A DNA stretch of 64,000 nucleotides, taken from contig OENT01000480.1 in assembly GCA_900239685.1 (NCBI GenBank), positions 1 through 64,000 on the forward strand, given 5' to 3'. This DNA is from Rotaria macrura. Its lineage: Eukaryota; Rotifera; Eurotatoria; Philodinida; Philodinidae. The notes beneath the pieces are model-generated. The model was not told where the DNA came from. It saw only the letters and a list, made by a program, of their open reading frames with translations, and searched no databases. Shown one piece after another: positions 54,970 to 64,000 of this stretch. The stretch's first letter is position 1, and each line of letters starts with the position of its first letter. The position numbers and the translations under genes are program-made.

Positions 54970-55829
54970 TCAATTTCCTTTCCACTGTGGTTTTCTCTTC
55001 TCATTGAACGCTCGAATACCTTCATGACGATCTTCAGTATCAATTAATTTTTCATAATATTTTAATTCAATTGCTTTAGCTTCATCATTATTTTTACCCC
55101 ATCCTTCGTCAATGGCTTGTTTTATTGCTCTTGTGGCTAACGGAGCATTTGCAGCAATAGTTGTAGCTAGTTCAATACCTTTATTCAATGCTTCATTTTC
55201 ACTTGTTAACATTTGAATGATACCCATATCGTAGGCTTCTTGAGCAGTTATTCGTCGACCAGTAAAAGCCATGTGTTTAGCTCGAGCCGGACCAATAAGA
55301 CGAGCAAGTAGTTGAGTTCCACCACCACCTGGCATGATGCCACGAGTAACTTCAGGTAATCCGAAATGTGCCGAACGAGATGCAACAATCAAATCACAAT
55401 TCAAAGCTAATTCGAAACCTCCAGCTAGATAAATGAAGAAAAGATTCCTCGATTTTCTTTTCTGTTTTCAATTTTAACAATCCACGGTCTACCTAGGGCG
55501 AATCCTTCGACACAAGCTATTGTTGGTTGTTTTAATTGTGCTAAAGCATTGAACATACGTTCAAAAATATGATGTTGTTCCATCCATCGTTTCGGATTTT
55601 TCAATGATTGTCGTTCTTTAAGATCAGCACCTGAACAAAACGATCGACCTTCACCAGAGATAATGACAACTGGTCGACTATCACCCGACGTATTAATATG
55701 ATGACACTGAGCAATCATATCTTGTGCTAGTTCTGTACTAAACGCATTATGATATGATGGCCGATTAAGCAACAAATGCCATATATTATTCGATATTACA
55801 TTAAGACGCACCAATGGATTCGGTGTCAT
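54970..55829 (-). CDS. Enoyl-CoA hydratase/isomerase family, AUH-like (263 aa, 2 exons)
   Basis: Exons 55493-55829 and 54970-55424 flank a 68 bp intron and give 264 codons. The crotonase core is intact: FCSGADLKERQS forms the first part of the oxyanion hole, VEGFALAGGFELALNCD carries the second oxyanion Gly and the first catalytic Glu, and GLPEVTRGIMPGGGGTQLL the second Glu. The GADLKER motif, the C-terminal RHEGIRAFNEKRKPQWKGN and the overall spacing resemble AUH (methylglutaconyl-CoA hydratase) and ECHDC2; fatty-acid enoyl-CoA hydratase remains possible. Unlike AUH, no mitochondrial presequence is encoded. The ATG lies four bases after an acceptor (TTTCACTATAG), so either a targeting exon was missed or the enzyme is made without one. 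The gene follows the pyrophosphatase on the same strand with a 241 bp gap. Confidence 0.88.
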
Positions 55830-55833
55830 TATT

Positions 55834-55848
55834 CTATAGTGAAAATAA
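55834..55848 (-). promoter_or_regulatory. Probable trans-splice acceptor before hydratase ATG
   Basis: Reading the minus strand, TTTCACTATAG ends four bases before the ATG at 55829. No upstream coding exon in frame was found in the 241 bp to the preceding gene's stop, so a spliced leader is a plausible partner. Confidence 0.4.
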
Positions 55849-56070
55849 GAACTGATGTTTTTTCTGTCAAATGTATTCTATTGGCTATTTTTATTTTGAT
55901 TCGAATGTTATAACTAGTTTTGTTTTTTGCTTTGGAAATATGTGTTATAAATGAACAAACAAAAAAACAACACATCGAATATGCAGAAGTAGAAGCCAAA
56001 TGAGATGGAGGAAAAATCCGTACAGACAATTATGAGTTCGTTTACTGTTTGTCCTTTTTTGTTCTTGATT

Positions 56071-57256
56071 TCAAACGTATGCAACTTGATTAACGGTTGG
56101 ATCAAGTTTTGCTGATTCATTTGCATGTTGATCGTCAGCCTCAACCAATTTTTCTGCTTCTGTGCTTTGAATCGTACTCGAATTATGAAGTGTTGTATTA
56201 GTAAGTGAACAAGATTTTTCGTCATATTTAGCTTGACCACTCGCTAATTTTTCCCAATATTTACTTGTTTCTTCAATAACACGTTGCGCATATGCTCGAT
56301 CAGCAAATTCTTCATTTAATGCAAATTTATTTGGTGGTTTTCCTGTTGGAACTTTGTAAAGTTTAAACCAACGGCGTGTTGCATCAAGTAAACCTGGAAG
56401 ATGTGTTTCAACATCGTTGATATCATTAATCTATGATTCATAGAAGAAATCAACGAGAATTTTCTTAGTCGATGAATTATTATTTTGAAAGCTTACTTGT
56501 GGCGCAAGTTTATCGCGCACATCAATGCCAATTAATTTCCAATCGGTCTCACCTTCATCAATTAAACCTAGTACACCAACTATTTTAACAGGTACAACCG
56601 AACCAGTAGGATGAAGACCAGTACCAATTTCACATACATCCAATGGATCGTTATCCCCAACTGTCTTTGTTTCTTCATCAACATGACTTGGATCTTCCCA
56701 TGTTTGTGGTAGAGCACCATAATTCCATAAATAACCATGATACGGAAAGACATTATGCACAAATCGAGGTTTACCTTTGTTTTAGAAAGAGAAAAAAAAA
56801 CATACACTCATACATTGTAAAAGTTTTCTTCAAAAACTTCATAAACAAACCATTCTTAATATCTTGTGAAAGTGGATTCATTTTCAATTTCTTGTTGATT
56901 TCCATTTTAGCATTTGTCCAACGTGGTACTTCAACAACCATATTATAAACTTTTGTTCCTTGAGCTTGATTTAATGTTGTATAATGTTTGTTGATAAGTG
57001 GAATGTCGTGAAACGGTGATACGATGGCTTTTGTTTGAGCATCCCGAAAATAACAACGATAATTAAGAGAATACAATTGACCACGTTCGACAATTTCATA
57101 ACGACTTGCTTCGTTGTCATGTCCTTCCGATGATGTATTTGCTGCCATTTTAGAAACTTTTCTTGCGCTAATTACGAAGCCGTTCGGCGAACGAAACGAT
57201 GAATTACTTTCTAGAATGAATGAGGATAAGGGAAAAACTCGACGAAGTAAAAACAT
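56071..57256 (-). CDS. PPA2: Family I inorganic pyrophosphatase, mitochondrial-type (347 aa, 3 exons)
   Basis: Exons 56851-57256, 56497-56774 and 56071-56430 join in phase for 348 codons. The protein starts [20 protein letters not shown], a typical mitochondrial presequence. A long upstream in-frame extension exists to 57313 but is cut off by an acceptor (GTTTTCAG) six bases before this [12 protein letters not shown] opens the enzyme domain. [27 protein letters not shown] and the signature [12 protein letters not shown] with its three metal-binding Asp follow, then [15 protein letters not shown] and NDINDV. It hydrolyses pyrophosphate to phosphate. The C-terminus carries about 50 extra polar residues (ending VNQVAYV) beyond the usual end near YWEKL. 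The PPA2-versus-PPA1 label rests only on the presequence. Confidence 0.92.
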
Positions 57257-58027
57257 TGATCTCTGAAAACATAAGTTACAACAAACGCAATAATTATATA
57301 ATAAAGATGACATCCGATCGTAGACTTTATCTACGTAACCTACTGGTCATAAGATACAAAACGTGACTTGATAAAAATCAGTGTTCGAGTGATGATTTTC
57401 AAGGTATTTTGAGAAGTTGCAACACATTAAGTAAGTTTTTCTATGAGAAAAAGAAAATCTTAAGCTATTCAATGAAATCATTTCACAAAATATTTATTTT
57501 TTCCGCTTCTACTGACATCGGCAGTTGAATCATGAAAAAGAGAAGCTAAAGAAAAAAATTATTTTTTTCTCTTCTTATGTCGAGAGAAATTTGATTTCAT
57601 GATAGTATAAAAACATTTGAATTCATTCTTACAAAAAATAATTTATTCGCTGTCAGGAAAATTGGCAGAGCGATACCTGAAACTTAAACCTCTCTATGTG
57701 AAACATTAGTTACTATTACACAAACATGCGAAGGAAAGAAAAAAGAAAAGGCAGCAAATAATGTTTGCGGGGTATATCCCTCAGTCCAAATATTGATGGA
57801 AGGTCGGGTTCCATTAAAAACAATTATATAATTCATCCATAATCCTTGCAATTTTTCATGGACACGTCGTATTTTTAATTTTTTTCCTCAACAATTCATT
57901 ATTGAGATTGACGAACGCCATCTATTGCGTTTCTACATCACTATAGTAACTACTATAATGATGGTTACTCGAAAAATCCTCTTGATTAAAAGATAAGAAG
58001 ATTGAATTCAACAGTACCATCTGAATA
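57257..58027. other. Divergent promoter spacer PPA / CCDC166-like
   Basis: A 771 bp gap between head-to-head genes, presumably containing both promoters. No exon is visible. Palindromic AAAAAAATTATTTTTTTCTC lies near 57553. Confidence 0.5.
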
Positions 58028-59646
58028 ATGCCACCAAAAGGGAAAAAACAAAAATCAGACAAGAAACAACCGAAAGAAAAACCAGACAATACACGACCAT
58101 CCAATAAAGAAGCTCTTCTACAAGCCGAGTAAATTTATTTGTTTTTAAAAATAGATTCTTTAGTAAAATTTAAGTAAAGAGCACTTATTATTACAAGTGT
58201 ATTTTATTTACACATAAAGAATATTATTGTAAGAAAAAATTTTTAAAAAGACTTGAGCCCGATATTTATTCGTTTTGAAAGATGAAAATTTTCTTCGATG
58301 TTTCTTTATTCGAACAAATCTTTTTCATTCAAAGTAAACATTTTTATAGGCTCGATAAAAAGGTACGTGAATTAGCTGATTTAAAGTTGCGAGCTCTCAC
58401 AACGTAAGTGAACCTATTGGTTTTGTCTTTCTTTTTCTCTATCATTAAAATCTCATTGAAGTGAAAAAGAAAATGTTTGGCTCAATGACGAAGCGAAAAG
58501 TATTCGAATACAAACGGTAAAATCAATGTTCCTCTCTTTTTTTTTTCTTTTACATGATGTCACATTAGTTACATTTCTTTTACAGGAAGAATATATGCAT
58601 TTTATGTCAAAGAAGACCAATCTAAGGCAAACGAAAATTGTTACGTTAACTGATCATCATCGACAAGAAATCGACGATCTTAATAGAGAGAAAGAAAATC
58701 TGATAATACAACATAAACAAAAGAAAGAAGGTATATTTATCGTCATAGCTGTTATGACGAGCCGATACTTTATACTCTAAACAGATACGTAAATAATAGC
58801 CATGATTGCCCATGTAAAGCATCGAGTAATTCGATAGAAATATGGTTCGAACTCAGACAGGTTCATAGATATTAAATTGAAAGAATTCCATTCGTGATGT
58901 TGAAAATATTCTTTGCCAATGAAAAGACAAAGGCATATGTTTTGAATTGTAATTCGATTATTGAATAAATACGCAACGTTTCAATGATCGTTTAATGCAA
59001 AGCTTTATATTTTAGACTTAAGAATACAATTATTAGAAAAAGAGAAAAAATTATTTCAATTAAAACATGAAATCGAAGGTCTGAATGAGTATCAAGTAAT
59101 GAATTTTAATAATAAATGAAAGAAGATTTCTCATGAATAAAATTCTGCTGATAGATTACAAGAGATAAACAAAAAGAAGAAATTACACGTTTACAAAACG
59201 AAGTAATTCAATTACGCTTTGAACATGTGAATGGCATTGATCGTATGAAAATGGGCTTTGAAAAAGAAGTTCAGCAACAACGTAACGATGAAAATGCAAA
59301 AGTTGAACAAATACGTCGACAAGCTAATCAGGTTTGTTGAAATCAAAGGAAAAGAATGAGAAAATAAATATAATGTACGTATGTGATTTATTAGGAAGCT
59401 GAACAATATCTTTATGATCAAACAATAATTATTCAAAATGAAAATGTTAATTTACGAAAAGGTTTACAAGCTGTTCTTAAACGAGCTGCAGAATTGAATG
59501 AATTAAAGCAACGTTTAGAAGAAGAACAACTACGATTGCTGAGTCGTATAAAATTAACATCGGATCTAAGACGAATTCGTTTGGACAAAGTAGCATCTAA
59601 TATTCCCGATGATATGGTAAAATTTCTACCACGCGAATCATACTGA
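58028..59646 (+). CDS. CCDC166: CCDC166-like coiled-coil protein, DUF4515 family (287 aa, 7 exons)
   Basis: Exons 58028-58128, 58350-58403, 58462-58516, 58586-58730, 59016-59095, 59155-59331 and 59395-59646 give 288 codons in phase. A Lys-rich start (MPPKGKKQKSDKKQPKEK) precedes almost continuous coiled coil: ENVWLNDEAKSIRIQTEEYM, DLRIQLLEKEKKLFQLKHEI, EITRLQNEVIQLRFEHVNGI and NLRKGLQAVLKRAAEL. Order and spacing follow human CCDC166, and less closely the related BBOF1, both DUF4515 proteins; BBOF1 acts at ciliary basal bodies. A cilium-related role is inferred from the family. The protein is shorter than human CCDC166 because the Ser/Pro-rich tail is absent. The exon 3 acceptor (CATTGAAG) has a poor pyrimidine tract. 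Confidence 0.8.
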
Positions 59647-62600
59647 GTCGTTCGATTCACATATAAACCTACAGTATTTTTATTATCCAATGAATATGAT
59701 CTGAGCATTTATATTTATCAGATGACTGACTATTATTTTCCATTCATAGTTTGTATTTTCTATTTTTTTTTGTGTTCACTGATATCTCCCGTGCACTTAA
59801 CACAATCAATCGCTAAGGAAAATTTCAGAGAGAGAGAGAGCCGCCACCAAAGAGATAATAAAAACCAAAGAATGAAAATATGTTATCACATTTTAAATTT
59901 ACTCCATCACACGTCATTGATCATGAAGAATACATAGATCTATAAGATCTCATCGAATTCAAATAGTTTATAAAAATTACAATAAAATGGATTCGTATTT
60001 CAATAGAGTAGATAACCATGATTGATGTGTCGATAAAAATGTTTCATACTTGCTTTGAAACAAGTTTCACTTAGAAACACGAGAAAAATTTTGTGTCAAT
60101 GAAGTTTTTTACTCTAACGAACCAGATAAAAATTCAATCAATATACATAGATTAATTGGAAACATTGTGGAACTCTTTACATGGAAGACGCAGGTAACAC
60201 ACAGACGATTTTTCAACTTCGAACTATTATATGTATAGAATGGTGTAAAGGAAAGACTGCTAAATTTTAATAAATATGTAAGTAGACAAATGCTATAATA
60301 ATTGAACATGTGAGCCTCAACTATTAAGCGTTGTTTGAATTTTCTGAGTAAAATACAAGTCTGTAATGCGCAGGCAAAAGATATCCTTCGGTTCTAGAGT
60401 GATACGGAACGAGGGATTTATTCTGTGAACTACTTCATACAGATGAATTTTCTGAGATTATGTTTTACAGCTGAAAGACAGAGCTACACTCTAATGAAGA
60501 GAAAAGATTGACAGCTTAAAAAATGAGTCAGCTGTCGACAAAACATCAAGTAATACACAGAAGTGAATTTTCATGGGTCTAAAAGTTTATTTCGTATTTG
60601 AAAATACCACTTGAAACATCCAAGTAACAATGTTCACTTGTATTGCAAGCTACCAGTACTATTTTAAATGTTAAAACTGTTCCCATTAATGAAATACAGT
60701 AAGAGAAAAATTCGAACATTTTGAAGCTACTTTTATATAAAAAATTCGAATTTTTGCTGACAACTATCATTTATTTTCGTAATTATTAAGAAAAATGTGA
60801 TAGATCAATGCAAGATATACGAAAACGTACATAGAATTTTTAAATGACTAAGATCGGTTGTTTCATATTGGAAAATTTGAGCCCTCAATTTCAACCATGT
60901 TGTTTGACCGTTAGTCGTTTTCGTTGATGTATTCATAGAAAAAAACCACATTTCTACTCATCTAATTAGAATAAACGTTAGAAATCATTTTAATGATGTG
61001 TAATAGAAAGTTCCATCTTTTCAATCCATTTCATTATTGTCTATCACTATTCTTGAATAGGTATTCGATGTAAATCTATTTGTTCATGGATTTAGCTGCC
61101 AATTTTCAGATAATTAGATAAACATTCAAAAGCTCGATAGAAAAGATGCAAATGAGTACGATAGATGAGCCATAGTTTTAATCGTTTTCTTCTTAAACAT
61201 TGTCAAAAGCAATATCATTTCTACGTGATCTCGCACTATCATGATTTACCCCTATGCCCTGTCTTGTTGATGATGATCTTTTCTTCTGTTATTTTTCTAG
61301 TAAGCATTTTTTTGCAAACATTTATCACGTATGACATTGTCTGATATTAGTAACTTTATCAGCATTTGATCTGTCTGTTTTATTTGAATCATGATAGTTC
61401 TTGGATGATGATTTCAGGAATCATTTTTCAATGACACTTGTTCTTTGGCAAATCGATGAATCCTACGAGCAGCTATGTTATAGGAAAGCAACATCTGTTT
61501 TACAAGAAGCAATTAGAGTAAAAAATGCTTGTGAAACTTCATATTAATAGATCTAGTAAAATAGATCAATATGAAAAAGAAAATCTATCGGATTTCAATT
61601 TTAGAGTATTCTTACGACAACTTGTTTAGTGTTTATTGTAAAATTTTTTAAGGCTAAGAAATATTGTTTAATACTAACATCAAAATAAATGATTATTCTA
61701 ATGATTGTATAATTTGAAATAAGTACTGAAGCTAATATAGACAAAGACACGAGCAAGCCATTTTAGGTCTCTGGTTTATTTAGTAGTAGGAGAAAAAAAT
61801 GTCGATAATTATTTCTAGCTTATTTTTCTTAGAAATCAAGCATGTATTCATGCTTCTCTTATCGACAAATTACATATGTGCAACAAACATTAATAAGTAT
61901 AGTCTTGTTGTTTTTCTCATTAAGTTCGTTCTGTTGAAGGAGTCTGTCCTTGTTGCAAACGATAAAACAAATTACAGTTCTAAGACCAAATTCTGAATCT
62001 GTCTTTGCTTAAGAAATATTTCTACTCGTCATAATTTGAGAATTTTTGTATCCAAATCAGTCACATAAACATTGCTTACAAGATTTCAATATTAAATATC
62101 TACTCTAATGATTTGTAAACAAGTTTGTAAATCAGGCTCAATAAATTCAATAATAATGCGAGAGCTTTAGTTTTTTTTCTACTAGATTTTGAAATCATAC
62201 ATTGTGGAGTACAAAGAATATTAATAAATTCAACTTTGTACTCCAAAATTGATGTGAGTAGATCCTTCGAGAATAGTAAGATAACGACAGATTTCATCAT
62301 TTTTTTTAAGTACATAAAAACATGATATCATTTATAAGTATTGTTGTATTAAAGATAGAAGAAAACCGAAGTTTGTCGTCATAGAACCAATAATGATAAG
62401 GAGCAATGCTACCTCTCAGATATTTGATCTGATAAAAACAATTCATAATTATTAATTCGTATACATCAATACTTGTCAGTTTTTTTCATATAAAATATGT
62501 TTCAGTATAAAAGGATTTTCTATACGTGTGTTATATGACGCTAGTTGATGTTAACATCTATGTATATAGAATCATGTGCGAATACATTAAATATTAAAAA

Positions 62601-63069
62601 ATATATTATATTTGTTCTTTAATCTTCAACGAGGTTACTTTTCTGTAATTACATTTCATCGAATTTTAGTAGCAACTATATTTCCGTTCACAATCAAACA
62701 GAATCTATCATGTATTCAATGACTACGTAAATGTATAGGGATACTCCAACTTCAACCCATTTCAACTGTTTCCTATTCCATGTCCAATTCCAACTGTTTT
62801 CTTGAAATCTGCGCACAATAAAATGAATGCACTGAGTTGTCAATATTAAACATTTTCACAATGACTTTATTTATTCGGTAGAATGTTCTGTTTACTTACG
62901 TAAACTAAGAAGAAACGAAACACAAAAAAGCGTCGGGCATGCCTGTTGAGATAAGACTTGTTGATGGTGGAAAAAAGAAAAACAAATGTTTCTTCTTCGA
63001 GGTGAAAATTTTCTAAATCCATACTCGTCATATTGAACATGAAATGTTGATCTCGGATTTTTGCATTCA
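59647..63069. other. Gene-free spacer
   Basis: 3.4 kb without a supported gene. It contains a short GA repeat near 59829-59840 and a perfect 12-base inverted pair at 62205-62216 and 62234-62245. Several short open frames look fortuitous. Confidence 0.5.
62205..62245. repeat. Perfect 12-bp stem hairpin
   Basis: TGGAGTACAAAG and CTTTGTACTCCA flank a 17-base AT-rich loop. It could be a small foldback end or a structured transcript; no gene context explains it. Confidence 0.7.
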
Positions 63070-64000
63070 ATGATTAGAAATTTATGTGTGATCTTTCTTA
63101 CATTTCTGATAGTCATCGTGACTAGTCAGAAGAACATTCAATATTTGATTTTTGAAGGTGGAGGTCCAGATGAAGGTCCCGGCCCTAATCAAACGATAAA
63201 TATAGATTCTTTAAAACGTACATTCGGTGAAATAAATCCACAAGCTCAACGCATGTATGCATACGGCAAACAACAGGTACGTTTTCTTACTCGATCAAGT
63301 GCTTTCGTCCGTTCAGAAATCGAAGTAGCGTTCGATATGACCGAAATTACGAACGTACCTTTGTTTATTCATATAGACCCAATTTATGGTTGGGGTGCCG
63401 ATGAAGAAAGTTCAAGTAGTGACGCACCCGTCATTAAGTACTGGAAAAATGAAACGATGCGAGAGTGGATCGAATTTCCTTCAAATAAAAGTCAACTACC
63501 CAATCGGATTCCCCGAACATGGTTCAATTGGGGATCTTGGTGTTCGCCGACGCCTGCATTTCCAGCCATTGGTGCACCAAATTTCCTCAACTTTTCGACT
63601 GGACAATTTTATGAGAGCATTGTTCAACCTTTAGCTGATTGGATTAGACGATTAAATCAGCAAAATAAATCTTATTTATTTGCTGGTATTAATATCGGTT
63701 GGGAAACAAGTATTCTTAATTATCGACATATCGATCCTCTTCATTTACCAGTAGCTGTATGGCCGTTGAGTGCGAGAAACATTACTATGTTAGAATGGGA
63801 GGTTGGTGTTCAATTTGGTTATGCTTCACTCTATTGGCAGGGATGGACAGAAGACAAATTGGTTGCTCAAGCTCAACTTCAAAATATAACTCGTGATGCT
63901 TTGTTCTACTTACTTTGCTATGAAGCTATTCATGATTATTTGCAAATTCTAGCTCAAATTTGCTTTGATCATAATATTACACGAGATCATATATTTACTC
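63070..64000 (+). CDS. Secreted protein, possibly glycoside-hydrolase-like, cut by window end
   Basis: An uninterrupted frame of 310 codons runs from ATG to the window edge with no intron, unlike most neighbours. A signal peptide (CVIFLTFLIVIVTSQ) is followed by FIHIDPIYGWG, TWFNWGSWCSPTPAFPAIGA, LADWIRRLNQQNKSYLFAGI then NIGWETSIL, and EWEVGVQFGYASLYWQGW. There are many Trp and several N-glycosylation sites. The alternation of strands ending in acidic residues and helices recalls a secreted TIM-barrel hydrolase, with the Glu of INIGWET a candidate catalytic residue, but I cannot name the family. Lack of introns and the non-animal look raise the possibility of horizontal transfer, common in bdelloids. 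The C-terminus lies outside the window. Confidence 0.75.
   Translation, partial: MIRNLCVIFLTFLIVIVTSQKNIQYLIFEGGGPDEGPGPNQTINIDSLKRTFGEINPQAQRMYAYGKQQVRFLTRSSAFVRSEIEVAFDMTEITNVPLFIHIDPIYGWGADEESSSSDAPVIKYWKNETMREWIEFPSNKSQLPNRIPRTWFNWGSWCSPTPAFPAIGAPNFLNFSTGQFYESIVQPLADWIRRLNQQNKSYLFAGINIGWETSILNYRHIDPLHLPVAVWPLSARNITMLEWEVGVQFGYASLYWQGWTEDKLVAQAQLQNITRDALFYLLCYEAIHDYLQILAQICFDHNITRDHIFT

Noticed and set aside
56643-56948. Plus-strand frame of 101 codons
   Set aside because: Antisense shadow of pyrophosphatase exons 1 and 2 and the intron between them.
57257-57313. Upstream in-frame extension of the pyrophosphatase to an earlier ATG
   Set aside because: An acceptor (TTTTCAG) separates it from the good mitochondrial presequence, so it is more likely intron or untranscribed sequence.

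Overview
This is a 64 kb stretch of AT-rich eukaryotic (animal) nuclear DNA. Intron-rich genes have many very short GT-AG introns (about 45-70 bp, mixed with a few of 0.5-2.8 kb), long gene-poor spacers and foldback-type repeats. Gene content (CEP295, MTPAP, PRPS, pyrophosphatase, an HU-CCDC81 protein, a CCDC166-like protein, an FMRFamide-receptor-type GPCR) is metazoan. The intron sizes, the codon style, a decayed G8-type surface-protein gene and splice acceptors placed just before start codons best fit a bdelloid rotifer such as Adineta or Rotaria. That assignment is inference; no marker locus is present.

Layout. 1-0.7 kb: repeat DNA with a long hairpin. 3.9-4.6 kb (-): small membrane protein of unknown kind. 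7.4-10.1 kb (+): three-exon GPCR. 10.3-22.1 kb (-): a complete 16-exon CEP295 centriole gene (1662 aa; all exon phases close). 23.5-27.5 kb (+): 12-exon mitochondrial poly(A) polymerase (582 aa), followed after 96 bp by a single-exon HU-CCDC81 protein (27.6-28.4 kb). 28.4-39.5 kb: gene-poor, with coding relics, a broken G8-type gene and two long foldback elements. 39.6-40.4 kb (+): single-pass membrane protein. 42.1-42.6 kb (-): coding relics. 43.8-44.4 kb (-): STPR-repeat protein. 45.9-48.5 kb (+): ribose-phosphate pyrophosphokinase, with a 10-nt microexon. 49.7-50.3 kb (+): orphan coiled-coil protein. 53.4-54.2 kb: DNA-transposon-like element. 55.0-57.3 kb (-): pyrophosphatase followed by an enoyl-CoA hydratase. 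58.0-59.6 kb (+): CCDC166-like coiled-coil protein. 63.07 kb to the window end (+): intronless secreted protein, cut by the window edge.

Functionally there are two loose themes: centriole/cilium proteins (CEP295, HU-CCDC81, CCDC166-like) and mitochondrial or pyrophosphate/nucleotide metabolism (MTPAP, PRPS, pyrophosphatase, hydratase). Two same-strand pairs with short gaps and an acceptor in front of the second ATG (MTPAP to HU-CCDC81, pyrophosphatase to hydratase) suggest operon-like transcription resolved by spliced-leader trans-splicing, which bdelloids are known to use. All exon models were built by hand from splice signals, frame continuity and remembered family sequences; no alignment or database search was run.
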